Assembly: GCA_031292625.1 (NCBI GenBank)
Contig: JARLGU010000051.1
Coordinates: 1-64,000 of the forward strand
Length of the DNA stretch: 64,000 nt
Direction of reading: 5' to 3'
Source: Capsulimonadaceae bacterium
GTDB lineage: Bacteria > Armatimonadota > Armatimonadia > Armatimonadales > Capsulimonadaceae
The notes beneath the pieces were generated by a model. That model was not told the origin of the DNA and did not search any database. It worked only from the letters and a program-made list of their open reading frames with translations. Shown one piece after another: positions 56,114 through 64,000 of this stretch. How positions within the stretch are numbered: position 1 is the first letter of the stretch; each line of letters starts with the position of its first letter. Made by a program: the position numbers and the translations under genes.

Positions 56114-57385
56114 TTAATTTTCTTCTTCGATATCCGTTCCCATGATCCGGTTGAAAAAGCGCTGCAAGCTTTGCATGAAGCCGCCCATGCGCTCGCTAAT
56201 GCGGGCGCTCACCGCGATTGCGTTGGCGCCAGGGTTTCTGGTATAGCGCGCCGCATAGAGCACCAGGCCAAGGCCCGTTGCATGAATCGGCGACCGCAAC
56301 GTTTCGGGAAGGTCGACGATGTCCCGCGGAGCACCCAATCGAGCCGGGAGACCGGTAACCTCCGGACACAGCGTCGTCATGCCCGGCAAGAGAGCGCCGC
56401 CGCCCGTCAAGACGATACCCGCAGGCAGGAAATTATAGTACCCGGATTTGTCGATCTCATTCTTAATGCAGGTGAAGATTTCCTCGACGCGCGGATTGAC
56501 TATGTCGAGGAGTTGGCGTCGGGGAACGTTCCGCGTTTCGCCGTCGAGACCATTAACATCGATCGTGTCCGCGGCGCCCAGATCCAGGCCGCTGGAAGAT
56601 GCGGCGCCGTACTCGCGCTTGAGCCGCTCAGCTTCTTCGAGCGAGACGCGCAGGCCGATGCTGATGTCGCGCGTGACATGGACGCCCGCGATGGGGACCA
56701 CGCTGGAGAACGCGATGTCGCCGTCCACAAAGATTGCGATATCGGTTGTGCCGCCGCCGATATCGACGAGAGCGACGCCAAGGTTTTTCTCCGCCGGCGT
56801 GACAACCGCCTCCGCGCTCGCAATTGGCTGGAGGACCGTCGCGGAAATAGAGAGCCCGGCCCGGTTGACCGCCTTGCCGACATTCTGCAGCAAGCTGACC
56901 GCGCCGGTGACGATGTGCGTTTCGACTTCAAGCCGCGTCCCGGCCATGCCGACCGGATAACGGACGCCTGCTTGGCCGTCGACCGTATAGGTTCGCGGGA
57001 TCGCGTGGATAATCTCACGGTCGGGAGGAAGAACGATGACGCGCGCTTGTTGGAGGACATGGTTGACGTCCTCGGCCGAGATTTCCCGCGACGCGTGCGT
57101 CACCGCCATGACGCCCCGCGAATTGAGCGACGCGATGTGTTCGCCGGTGACGCCGACGACGACGCTGTTGATGACGTAGTTGGTTCGCTGGCGCGCTGCC
57201 GCTACAGCCTCTGAGATCGCCCTAGCGGCATCTTCGATGTCGATGACGACGCCTTTGCGGATCCCGGCCGAAACCGACGAGCCGACGCCGACAATGTCGA
57301 CGCGTCCGTCTTCGCTTACCTCGCCAACGATGGCGCAAACCTTAGTCGTCCCGATATCGAGACCGACGACGCAATCTTTAGCCAC
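56114..57385 (-). CDS. ftsA: Cell division actin-like protein FtsA
   Basis: Membrane tether of FtsZ with an actin-like fold. The GTG at 57385 gives MAKDCVVGLDIGTTKVCAIVGE, the usual family start, and 423 residues; ATG 57415 would add ten. Motifs include VGVTGEHIASLNSRGVMAV in the 1C/SHS2 region, ALVDIGGGTTDIAIF (phosphate 2) and GIVLTGGGALLPGM (adenosine). The C-terminus, GGFMQSLQRFFNRIMG, is the expected amphipathic membrane-binding helix. It is transcribed after the small basic protein and DUF881 genes. Confidence 0.95.
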   Translation of the reverse strand: MAKDCVVGLDIGTTKVCAIVGEVSEDGRVDIVGVGSSVSAGIRKGVVIDIEDAARAISEAVAAARQRTNYVINSVVVGVTGEHIASLNSRGVMAVTHASREISAEDVNHVLQQARVIVLPPDREIIHAIPRTYTVDGQAGVRYPVGMAGTRLEVETHIVTGAVSLLQNVGKAVNRAGLSISATVLQPIASAEAVVTPAEKNLGVALVDIGGGTTDIAIFVDGDIAFSSVVPIAGVHVTRDISIGLRVSLEEAERLKREYGAASSSGLDLGAADTIDVNGLDGETRNVPRRQLLDIVNPRVEEIFTCIKNEIDKSGYYNFLPAGIVLTGGGALLPGMTTLCPEVTGLPARLGAPRDIVDLPETLRSPIHATGLGLVLYAARYTRNPGANAIAVSARISERMGGFMQSLQRFFNRIMGTDIEEEN

Positions 57386-57542
57386 TGGGTCCCTCTCGAT
57401 AGGGTAGCACTGCAAACGGGAACTGCGGCGGATCGTACGGCTGGCCGCTTACACGGTTAGGATACCTCAAGTCGCGATCAGCGTCTTCGTATCGACGCGC
57501 AAATCTGCCTACATGTCTATTTGCGCGCACGAATACGCAGCG

Positions 57543-57971
57543 TCAGCCTTCGTTCCGGTCGGCATCGGCCGTTGCGCCGCCGGCCTGACGGTCGCGTTTG
57601 GATCGGGGCAGATGGGGGATCTGAGGGATCTGGATGTGCTCGTGTTCCAGCCAATAGCGACGCATGAAGGAGACATTATTGAGGATACGCCAGGTAAACA
57701 CGAAGACCGTTGCGTACCAGATCGGGACATTGATCGAGTCGCCGAAAGCGGAGAGGATGACCGCGATGATGACCGTGAGAATGAAACCCGACAAGAAGAC
57801 ATTGCTTTTGAATCCGCCTTCCTGAATAGCGCGCGCGCCGCCGACAATGGCGTCGAGCCCCGCCATTACGGCGACGGAAAGGAACGGCCCGTACTGCGCC
57901 GGCACGTTGAATGACGGCAGATAGACCAGAAGAAAGCCCGCTACTCCCGCGAAAAATGCGATCCAACCCAT
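57543..57971 (-). CDS. sbp: Small basic protein family (SBP, DUF1290)
   Basis: A 142-residue membrane protein with about three transmembrane segments. It carries the family hallmarks: YGPFLSVAVMAGLDAIVGGARA, then FKSNVFLSGFILTVIIAVILSAFGD and VPIWYATVFVFTWRILNN. SBP genes usually stand beside ftsA/ftsZ and DUF881 genes in Firmicutes, Actinobacteria and other Terrabacteria; their exact function is poorly known. The C-terminal tail (about 110-142) is charged and longer than usual. Convincing family call by sequence and position. Confidence 0.92.
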   Translation of the reverse strand: MGWIAFFAGVAGFLLVYLPSFNVPAQYGPFLSVAVMAGLDAIVGGARAIQEGGFKSNVFLSGFILTVIIAVILSAFGDSINVPIWYATVFVFTWRILNNVSFMRRYWLEHEHIQIPQIPHLPRSKRDRQAGGATADADRNEG

Positions 57972-58025
57972 TTGAAAATACTTTCTGTCATCGAGCCCGC
58001 CGAGCGATTCGCGTCGCCCTTTCGA

Positions 58026-58796
58026 TTATTGCGGCTTTGCGTAACGCGTCTGAACGCCCGCGTAGGCGGGCAGGACCATGCTTGGTTTTTCGATCACGGA
58101 CATCATGGATGCGTCCGTGGAGCGCAGCATTTCGCCGATCCCGCCGGGAAGCTTGAGCGTCGTGTCAAGACTCTGGGGCTCGCCAATCGCGCAGATGCGG
58201 AACGGCGGCGTTAACGGCACGCCGTTCACCTGGATTGCCGGGCCGACGCAACGAACCGATGTGGTCGCGACGACACGCTGGTCATTAATTGACAGCGCCT
58301 CCGCACCGCCAGCGCGAAGCTCGTTGAGCACGCGCTGGATGTCCACGTCGTGGATAATATACATGCTGGTGAGGTCGTTGCTAATGGCGTTGGGCAAGTT
58401 GGATGGCGGGCGCTTGTCGCTATCGTTAAGCGTTACGACAACCCCTGGCCCGCTGACCTTGGTGAGTCCCGCCAGAAAGCGCGCTTCCGTAAGCTGCTTC
58501 GTGATCTGGCCGTCCGATCCCGTATCGCTGGTCGCTTTCGTGAGCTCGTTCTGCAGCTGTTGAATGCGGGCTTGCTGGCCGTTGACCGTTTGCTTGAGCG
58601 ATTGATAGGCTTTGACGATGCCGGCCAGGTTAGACGACGGACTGTCGCTGACGAGCACGAGCTTTTCGGTCTTCATGGCGAGGGCAATAAACATGCCCAA
58701 CACGAAGGTCATTGCGGTGATCGGCCAGACCCATCGATGCGCTGGATTGGGGGGGGCGGTGGTCCGTTGATTGCTTGTGGAAACGGATGTGCTCAT
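58026..58796 (-). CDS. DUF881 family division-cluster protein
   Basis: A 256-residue protein from ATG 58796 (the frame is open to 58871). One transmembrane helix (about 24-44) is followed by a coiled coil (about 62-95, LKQTVNGQQARIQQLQNELTK) and the DUF881 domain: VSGPGVVVTLNDSDKRPP, MYIIHDVDIQRVLNELRAGGAEALSIN, then INDQRVVATTSVRCVGPAIQVNG. DUF881 proteins occur with SBP and FtsA in monoderm division clusters; they are thought to be membrane-anchored envelope proteins of unknown action. Confidence 0.9.
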   Translation of the reverse strand: MSTSVSTSNQRTTAPPNPAHRWVWPITAMTFVLGMFIALAMKTEKLVLVSDSPSSNLAGIVKAYQSLKQTVNGQQARIQQLQNELTKATSDTGSDGQITKQLTEARFLAGLTKVSGPGVVVTLNDSDKRPPSNLPNAISNDLTSMYIIHDVDIQRVLNELRAGGAEALSINDQRVVATTSVRCVGPAIQVNGVPLTPPFRICAIGEPQSLDTTLKLPGGIGEMLRSTDASMMSVIEKPSMVLPAYAGVQTRYAKPQ

Positions 58797-58877
58797 ACGG
58801 CTTTCATACGACCGTCGCCGGCTGTTTTGTCGCTCGAATTTAATCGACTGGCCGTGACGGCGCTCTTTCAACTCTTA

Positions 58878-59744
58878 TTATAGCGGTTTTGGCGCGACAA
58901 CCTTCATCTTTATGGCCGGCTTTGACGGCAATGTGACATCAACATACTCCGCATTTTGCGCGCGAACCGGATCGCCTTCGATCGCCACGGCGGCTGTTTT
59001 GATCTTTAGCGGGTAGTCGCCCGGCAGACCCAGGCGGATGACCGGACGGTCGGTCATGTAGACCGATGTGTACAGATCGCCCTGCACCCGGATCTCGCGA
59101 AGCTTGAGGGGCACGAAATAGTCGCCATGGGTCAGCAGATTGAGCACCGAAAACGCAGTGCCAAGGGGATTGGTCAGGCGCTGGTCGATTTTTTTGCCAA
59201 GCTCGGGAACGACGGTCGTCGATGGCACGACGAGGGCAGGGAGAGACGGCGCGCGCGCGGTGATCTGCCGGTACGGGATCCCGGATGCGTCCACCAGAAG
59301 CAATGGCCCGCCGTTGATCCTAATCTGGGCGTACGGCGTCCGTTCTTGAATGCGCACGACGAGCGTCTTCGGCGGATGGATGCGTATCGCGGCGCTTTCG
59401 ACCGCTGGCTCCGCCTTTTCGATACGGCGGGTGATATCGCGATGGTCGACGAGGGCCGTGACGAACAGATTGCCGCCCATCTTCACCTTCGCCAGCGTGA
59501 TAATCTCCTTGAGCCCAACCGTCCGCAGGCCGTCGACGCGAACCTGACGAATCTCGAAGCGCCGATCGTTGCACAGCCAGATTAGCAGCGCGAGGACAAG
59601 ACCGAAAAGCAGGGTTCGCCGGATGGCCGGCCATCGGTTCTTGCGCTTGCGGTTGCGCTTCACGGGCGGCGTTGCCGAGCGCGCGCGCGACCTAGGGGCC
59701 GCCGAGACCTTCCGGGCGCCGGTTGTGCGGGTTGACTTTGCCAT
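58878..59744 (-). CDS. ftsQ: Cell division protein FtsQ/DivIB
   Basis: A 288-residue bitopic protein from ATG 59744 (frame open to 59795). A very basic cytoplasmic N-terminus (about 1-45, KRNRKRKNRW) is followed by one transmembrane helix (about 49-66) and a POTRA domain: FEIRQVRVDGLRTVGLKEIITLAKV. Next comes the FtsQ core, IRIHPPKTLVVRIQERTPYAQI then LLVDASGIPY. It recruits later divisome proteins in the periplasm. It starts the ftsQ-DUF881-sbp-ftsA series and is separated from ddl by two repeat elements. Confidence 0.92.
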   Translation of the reverse strand: MAKSTRTTGARKVSAAPRSRARSATPPVKRNRKRKNRWPAIRRTLLFGLVLALLIWLCNDRRFEIRQVRVDGLRTVGLKEIITLAKVKMGGNLFVTALVDHRDITRRIEKAEPAVESAAIRIHPPKTLVVRIQERTPYAQIRINGGPLLLVDASGIPYRQITARAPSLPALVVPSTTVVPELGKKIDQRLTNPLGTAFSVLNLLTHGDYFVPLKLREIRVQGDLYTSVYMTDRPVIRLGLPGDYPLKIKTAAVAIEGDPVRAQNAEYVDVTLPSKPAIKMKVVAPKPL

Positions 59745-59816
59745 AGGGCCTGTGTTTGATTGCCTAGTTGTGCCGGCCGCTCGATGCCGGATCACCGTCC
59801 TAGAAGGTAAGTAATC

Positions 59817-59992
59817 TTGGACTTTCGCTTGCTGTGCGTCAAGCGAGTGGTTATGCTAAATTGGTCGGGAATTAGGACCGCTCCGTGGCCGCTGTGCCAC
59901 TTTTCAAGCGCTTCGCGTGCGGCTTGCCAACTGGCTGCGTGTTAAGCGGCCAAAGAAAAATGGCCAGCCCGGCCATAGAGGGCATCCTAATC
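59817..59992 (+). repeat. Second inverted-repeat element (E) beside copy D
   Basis: Positions 59817-59880 resemble 51166-51228 beside copy B (GGACTTTCGCTTGC, AAATTGGTC, TTAGGACCGCTC). From about 59871 to 59992 lies a palindromic unit with arms of about 35 bases, ATTAGGACCGCTCCGTGGCC at the left and GGCCATAGAGGGCATCCTAAT at the right. It resembles the D/A family in layout but is shorter, and its inner sequence (59905-59955) is different. Confidence 0.6.
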
Positions 59993-60000
59993 CTCATCTT

Positions 60001-60239
60001 CTCTAAAAGGTGTGTCATCAATCGGCGTTGCGAGAGAGATCCAGGACGGCTCGCGCCTCGTCCATGGCGGTGATTTACGATGCCTCGTCGACACGCGTAC
60101 GGCGTTTTGCCGCTAACGTCCGATCCCTGCGCACATCGTGAAGCCGTGAAACCGCCGCGCCGACCCTTTTTCAAGAATTGCCCCGGCGGCAATGGAGCGT
60201 CTTACAAGGCCTTTCGATTTTTTACACACGCTCATTAGA
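60001..60239 (+). repeat. MITE-like dispersed repeat, copy D
   Basis: Same orientation as copy A, which it closely resembles across the core (GCGGTGATTTACGATGCC, ACACGCGTACGGC, GCGCACATCGTGA, CTTTCGAT). Outer ends are CTCTAAAAGGTGTGTCAT and ACACACGCTCATTAGA, an inverted repeat. It ends only 3 bases before the last codon of the minus-strand ddl gene, so it abuts the ddl stop. Confidence 0.8.
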
Positions 60240-60242
60240 TTC

Positions 60243-61229
60243 TCATTTTTCGAGCGCGAGATCGATTAGCCGGTCCAACAGCTGTGAGAACGTGTAGCCT
60301 GCCACGGAGGCCGCCCGGGGCAGCAGGCTGGTCGGCGTCATGCCTGGGATCGTGTTCACTTCCAAAACGTAAATTCGTCCGTCGCCGGAGATAATCATAT
60401 CCGTTCGCGACATCCCCCGGCATCCGAGCGCGCGGTGACAGCGAATCGCGATCTCCTGAACGTCCTGGGTTACATCCGCCGAAAGCCGCGCTGGGCAGAT
60501 TTCATCCGTCGCTCCCGGCGTGTATTTGGCTTCGCGGTCGTAGACGCCTTTGGCGGGGATAATCTCGATCACCGGCAGCGCTTCCAGGCGATCGTTGCCA
60601 AGTACCGCGCACGTGATCTCCGTGCCCTGGACGAACTCCTCGATTAAAATCGTGTCATCGTACTGGAAACCCAGTTCGATCGCCGCCCCAAGATCGCCGC
60701 CTTCGCTGACGATCGTCAAGCCATCGCTCGAACCCGATCCGGCCGGCTTTACCACGGCGGGAAGCGGAAACGGGATATCTCGCGGGTCGTTCTTGCCGAG
60801 ATTGACGCCGGCTGGCATAAGGATGCCGCTGGCGGAAAGAAATGTTTTGCTGCGCGCCTTATCGAGCGCGAGGGCGGATGCCAGCACGCCGCTGCCGGTA
60901 TAGGGTATGCCGACCGTTTCGAGGAAGCCCTGGATGACTCCGTCTTCGCCGCCCTTGCCGTGCAGCGCAATTATCGCGACATCCGGCCGCTGATCCGGCG
61001 CCGCTTCCGGCAGCCTCGCAAGCGTCGAGATTTCCGCGCCGTCCGCATCGGTTAGCGCCTTCGCCGATCCATCGCAGCCGGGGAGTATCTTGCCCGTCGC
61101 GCTGTCGATCGCGTAGTACCGGTACTTCGCGGGATCGAGAGCCCCCAGGATCTGCCGCCCCGTCGAAAGCGAGATGTCTCGCTCGCTGCTTGTTCCGCCC
61201 ATCAGGACGGCCACGTTCCGTTTTGCCAT
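60243..61229 (-). CDS. ddl: D-alanine--D-alanine ligase
   Basis: ATP-grasp enzyme that makes the D-Ala-D-Ala dipeptide for peptidoglycan. ATG 61229 gives MAKRNVAVLMGGTSSERDISLSTG, the standard family start, and 328 residues; GGGAG lies just upstream, and ATG at 61241 or 61262 is possible. The ATP-grasp motifs are PAVVKPAGSGSSDGLTIV, DTILIEEFVQGTEITCAVLGN and the metal-binding EVNTIPGMTPTSLLPRAA. It follows murC on the same strand and precedes ftsQ. Confidence 0.95.
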   Translation of the reverse strand: MAKRNVAVLMGGTSSERDISLSTGRQILGALDPAKYRYYAIDSATGKILPGCDGSAKALTDADGAEISTLARLPEAAPDQRPDVAIIALHGKGGEDGVIQGFLETVGIPYTGSGVLASALALDKARSKTFLSASGILMPAGVNLGKNDPRDIPFPLPAVVKPAGSGSSDGLTIVSEGGDLGAAIELGFQYDDTILIEEFVQGTEITCAVLGNDRLEALPVIEIIPAKGVYDREAKYTPGATDEICPARLSADVTQDVQEIAIRCHRALGCRGMSRTDMIISGDGRIYVLEVNTIPGMTPTSLLPRAASVAGYTFSQLLDRLIDLALEK

Positions 61230-61360
61230 CACCACTCCCATCGAATGCGCATCCCAACCCAATATGGGCGTGGCGCGTTGGATTTATGTTCCGGACCGCG
61301 CATCCGCGGGACCGTTCATCAAAAGCGAGCCTTCGGCGCCTTCCCGCAACGCGCGGAGCC

Positions 61361-62719
61361 CTATGCGTTCAATAACCTCAAGAAACCCTCGCCTGCCGCG
61401 CGGATGTCGCCCGCGCCTAATGTCAGCACCAGGTCGCCGGGCTTTGCGATTTCCGCGATCCGTTGTGGCAGTTCGCCCTTGTCGGCGACGTAAATCACCT
61501 TGCCGGGTTCCGAGTGCCGCCGGGTCTCCATCGCGAGGACTGAGCCATCGAGCCCAGGGATCGGCTGCTCGCGCGAGAGGTAGATATCGGTCTGTACGAC
61601 AATATCCGCGTCCTTGAAGCTGATTGCAAACTCGCCAAGCTGGTCGCGCGTGCGGCTGGGCAGGTGCGGCTGGAAGACGGCGACGATACGGCGCGAAGGT
61701 TCCGCCTTGCGGGCCGCTGCAAGCGTGGCGCGGATTTCCGTGGGGTGGTGCGCGTAATCGTCGATCACAAGGATGCCGTCCGCAGTTTCTCCGAGCTTCT
61801 CATAGCGGCGTCCGGTCCCGTGAAACTTCGCCAGGCCGTGGACGATGCGGTCGAAGGGCACGCCCAGTTCCATCGCAACGGCGATGACGGCCAACGCATT
61901 GCGCACGTTGTGAACGCCTGGGATGTTTAGCGTTGCGTCGCCGAGCCGCTGTCCTGCTTGGAAGACCTCGAACGTTTGGCCTGTCTTTGGCGCGCCGCGC
62001 AGATCGGCGTCCGCGGAAAGCCCTACGGTGACCACTCGTCCACCCGCCGCGCCGCGCACTTCGGGTGTGTGAGGGTCATCGGCGCTTAGCACGACGAGGC
62101 GCGTGGTGGATGCCAGGAATTGGCAAAAGGCATCGACGATCGCGTTCAGCGTTCCGTAATGATCCAGATGGTCGGCTTCGATGTTCGTAACGATGGAAAT
62201 TGTTGGGTGCAGCTCAAGAAACGAGCCGAACGCCTCGCAGGCCTCCGCGACGAAAACGCCGGAGTTGCCGACTCGAGCGTTCGCGCCCCATCCGACGACG
62301 TCGCCGCCGATGAGCGCGGTCGGGTCCAGCCCGGCGTCCTCAAGGACGACCGCGAGCATGCCCGACGTTGTGGTCTTCCCGTGTGTCCCGCTGACCGCTA
62401 TGCGGTCCGCATGCAGGTTCATGACGCGCCCGAGCATCGCCGCGCGGCTGATTACCGGGATGCCCTTTGCACGGGCGTAGACAAGCTCCGGGTTGGCGTC
62501 CTTAATGGCCGCCGACGCCACGACTTCGGTCGCGTCTCCGACATTGGAGGCCTGGTGACCGACGGGAATGGGGACGCCGAGTTCTCGTTCAAGCGCGGCC
62601 CGCGTAGGCGAGTCGGCCATGTCGCTGCCGCTGACGCTCTCTCCGCGAGCGGCCAGGACGCGCGCCAGTGCGCTCATTCCCGCGCCGCCAATGCCGACAA
62701 AATGGTATCGCTGCTTCAT
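61361..62719 (-). CDS. murC: UDP-N-acetylmuramate--L-alanine ligase
   Basis: Mur ligase that adds L-Ala to UDP-MurNAc in the cytoplasm. The 452-residue protein starts YHFVGIGGAGMSALA with the UDP-binding Rossmann glycines, has the P-loop GTHGKTTTSG at 111-120, and holds SIVTNIEADHLDHYG and the C-terminal DDYAHHPTEI and VFQPHLPSRTRD motifs. All are standard for MurC. AAGGGA precedes the ATG. It heads the minus-strand envelope and division cluster. murB, often next to murC, is not in the window. Confidence 0.96.
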   Translation of the reverse strand: MKQRYHFVGIGGAGMSALARVLAARGESVSGSDMADSPTRAALERELGVPIPVGHQASNVGDATEVVASAAIKDANPELVYARAKGIPVISRAAMLGRVMNLHADRIAVSGTHGKTTTSGMLAVVLEDAGLDPTALIGGDVVGWGANARVGNSGVFVAEACEAFGSFLELHPTISIVTNIEADHLDHYGTLNAIVDAFCQFLASTTRLVVLSADDPHTPEVRGAAGGRVVTVGLSADADLRGAPKTGQTFEVFQAGQRLGDATLNIPGVHNVRNALAVIAVAMELGVPFDRIVHGLAKFHGTGRRYEKLGETADGILVIDDYAHHPTEIRATLAAARKAEPSRRIVAVFQPHLPSRTRDQLGEFAISFKDADIVVQTDIYLSREQPIPGLDGSVLAMETRRHSEPGKVIYVADKGELPQRIAEIAKPGDLVLTLGAGDIRAAGEGFLRLLNA

Positions 62720-62733
62720 GATGGATGTCCCTT

Positions 62734-62742
62734 ATTGTACCA
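62734..62742 (-). promoter_or_regulatory. Extended -10 promoter of murC
   Basis: On the minus strand TGGTACAAT (62742-62734) is an extended -10 (TG-n-TACAAT) 15 bases before the murC ATG. No good -35 is seen. Confidence 0.45.
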
Positions 62743-62876
62743 CTCGCGATTCGCCGCTGTGCCGTTTTTTGGAAACCTTCCTTGTCACTTCGACGGCTGG
62801 TTTCCGCCGGTCATGACCTCTCTCTTTGTCGAGCAAAGCGCGATGCTGGGGGGATGCCATCATTGAGCGAGGCGTG

Positions 62877-62939
62877 TTTAGAGGGTGGGGCGGGCCGGGA
62901 ATCTCGCTCGCTGCGCGATGATGCGTACCCGCTCTTAAA
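62877..62939. repeat. Possible remnant of the MITE-like family ends
   Basis: TTTAGAGGGT (62877-62886) and ACCCGCTCTTAAA (62927-62939) form an imperfect inverted repeat that resembles the outer ends of copy A (TTAGAGGGTGTG and GCTCTTAG), but the core is missing. It lies in the 360-base gap between murC and the binding-protein gene. Weak evidence. Confidence 0.3.
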
Positions 62940-62963
62940 TATGCCGGGATATGCGCTCGATTA

Positions 62964-63079
62964 TGTCATAATAGGTCGTGAATGTGCCTGGATACCCAGT
63001 ATGCTTGGCGCAGACGAGTTTTTTCCAGCGATGACGCCGGACCTGCAATAGGCCCGGCGTTTATTTAAAGGGGTGGAGC
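62964..63079 (+). promoter_or_regulatory. Extended -10 promoter and leader of the binding-protein gene
   Basis: TG-T-CATAAT (62964-62972) is an extended -10. It would start a leader of about 100 bases. A 28-codon frame (62982-63068) runs through the terminator-like hairpin and stops 11 bases before the ATG, but has no Shine-Dalgarno. No known riboswitch class is recognised. Confidence 0.35.
63034..63066 (+). terminator. Terminator-like hairpin in the leader, possible attenuator
   Basis: ACGCCGG-A-CCT (63034-63044) pairs with AGG-C-CCGGCGT (63050-63060), then TTATTT. It lies 20 bases before the binding-protein ATG. The upstream gene murC is divergent, so the only rightward transcript crossing it is the leader of this gene itself. 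Confidence 0.6.
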
Positions 63080-64000
63080 ATGAACCTGAGCCGCACGGGG
63101 AAATGGATGAGCGTCGCGTTGCCTGCCGTCGCTGCCGCGCTCTTAATCGCGGGATGTCACGGCGGGGCTACGAAGTCGAGTGGCATTCTGATCGGCGAAT
63201 ATGGAGCGCTCTCGGGCGATACGGCGACGTTTGGGACATCGACCGATAAGGGTGTCCGGATGGCGATCGATGAGGTGAACTCTAAGGGCGGCGTTGGCGG
63301 CAAGAAGGTGCAGGTTAAGGTATATGACGATCAGGGGCTGCCGCCTCAAGCCAAGACCGTCGTCACGAAGCTGATCGAGCAGGACGGCGCCATCGCCGTT
63401 CTCGGGGAGGTGGCGTCTACCAACAGCATGGCCGCCGCGCCGGAGTGCCAGAAGAGCAAGGTGCCGATGATCACGCCGGCATCGACGAATGTCGCGGTGA
63501 CCAAGACCGGCGACTACATCTTCAGAACCTGCTTTATCGATCCCTTCCAGGGAGGCGTAATGGCCTCGTTCGCCACGAAGAGCCTTCACGCCAAGACCGC
63601 CGCCGTGCTGACCGATGTCAGTCAGGACTACAGCAAGGGCCTGGCGGCGGCGTTCAAGAACACGTTTACGCGCCTGGGCGGCAAGATCGTTGCGGAGGAG
63701 TCGTACGAGAAGGGTGCGGCGGATTACCACGCTCAGCTCTCCAGCATTCAGGCCGCCAAGCCGGATGTCGTGTTTGTTCCCGGCTACTACAACAACGTGG
63801 GCGCAATCGGCCGGACCGCGCGCAGTCTTGGGCTGACCGTTCCATTGCTTGGCGGCGACGGTTGGGATTCAGACAAGCTTTTCGAGGCGGCCCAGGGGAG
63901 TTTGGAAGGCTGCTACTTCAGCAACCATTACTCAATCGAGAACAAGGATCCGCGCGTCCAGGAGTTTGTGGCGGCATACCGGAAACAGAACGGCGGCGAA
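63080..64000 (+). CDS. Branched-chain amino-acid type ABC transporter binding lipoprotein (3' end outside window)
   Basis: Partial gene, 307 codons, open to the window edge. The N-terminus is a lipoprotein signal with lipobox LLIAGC (Cys26). The remainder is a type I periplasmic binding protein of the LivJ/LivK family: ILIGEYGALSGDTATFGTSTDKGVRMAIDEVNSKGGVGGKKVQ, then LGEVASTNSMAAAPECQKSKVPMITPAST and KPDVVFVPGYYNN. It would deliver leucine, isoleucine, valine or related small molecules to a permease encoded beyond the edge. GGTGGAG precedes the ATG. The ligand cannot be fixed from sequence alone. Confidence 0.9.
   Translation, partial: MNLSRTGKWMSVALPAVAAALLIAGCHGGATKSSGILIGEYGALSGDTATFGTSTDKGVRMAIDEVNSKGGVGGKKVQVKVYDDQGLPPQAKTVVTKLIEQDGAIAVLGEVASTNSMAAAPECQKSKVPMITPASTNVAVTKTGDYIFRTCFIDPFQGGVMASFATKSLHAKTAAVLTDVSQDYSKGLAAAFKNTFTRLGGKIVAEESYEKGAADYHAQLSSIQAAKPDVVFVPGYYNNVGAIGRTARSLGLTVPLLGGDGWDSDKLFEAAQGSLEGCYFSNHYSIENKDPRVQEFVAAYRKQNGGE

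Noticed and set aside
56042-57214. A 390-codon plus-strand frame opposite ftsA
   Set aside because: It is a shadow of ftsA in a GC-rich genome; its translation is rich in Arg and Asp with no recognisable domain.
62982-63068. 28-codon leader peptide before the binding-protein gene
   Set aside because: There is no Shine-Dalgarno and no run of branched-chain amino-acid codons, so classic attenuation by a leader peptide is not supported; kept only as a possibility.

Overview
The window looks like chromosomal DNA from a GC-rich, diderm member of the Terrabacteria, most likely an Armatimonadota bacterium related to Capsulimonas (an inference from gene content, not a database match). It has a secretin-based type IV pilus, so an outer membrane. 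It also has traits usual in monoderm lineages: a division cluster with the small basic protein and a DUF881 protein, an HemQ-type haem enzyme, and a T-box riboswitch. Oversized prepilins and a DUF1559 prepilin-like protein fit the same group. About 37 protein genes are supported. I saw no tRNA, rRNA, CRISPR array or transposase gene.

Positions 1-835 are non-coding and hold a 139-bp direct repeat, a terminator-like hairpin and a possible promoter with a palindrome. Positions 836-32493 are a continuous plus-strand type IV pilus locus: pilB, pilT, pilC, pilD, then four prepilin-like genes encoding 364, 694, 831 and 1059 residues, then two secreted giants of about 1657 and 3811 residues. The last three prepilins match the PilV/GspI, PilW/GspJ and PilX/GspK order by their N-termini, and the giants sit where PilY1 would. 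I read the set as an unusually large pilus-tip or adhesin complex. A consensus promoter at 32520 starts the second pilus operon: pilM, pilN, pilO, a PilP-like gene with a collagen-like linker, a short secretin-N-domain protein, and pilQ.

Positions 40180-43596 carry a threonine T-box leader and thrC, then hemQ, a MoaD/ThiS-like sulfur carrier and a NIL-domain protein, a set that suggests a protein-thiocarboxylate sulfur route. Two minus-strand genes follow (a DUF2723 TPR membrane protein and an O-antigen ligase-like protein). Next come a plus-strand Rrf2 regulator with three cysteines, a zinc-ribbon protein and an IscA-type protein. The minus-strand half (48639-62719) holds, in transcription order, murC, ddl, ftsQ, DUF881, sbp, ftsA, ftsZ, a DUF1559 prepilin-like gene, cobQ and pcrA. 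The window ends inside a plus-strand branched-chain amino-acid type binding lipoprotein gene preceded by an attenuator-like hairpin.

A non-coding dispersed repeat of about 210-260 bp with long inverted termini occurs four times (after the prepilins, between pcrA and cobQ, between ftsA and ftsZ, between ddl and ftsQ), with a related shorter element beside the last copy. They look like MITE-type elements. Everything here was read by eye from sequence and translations; no alignment or search was run.
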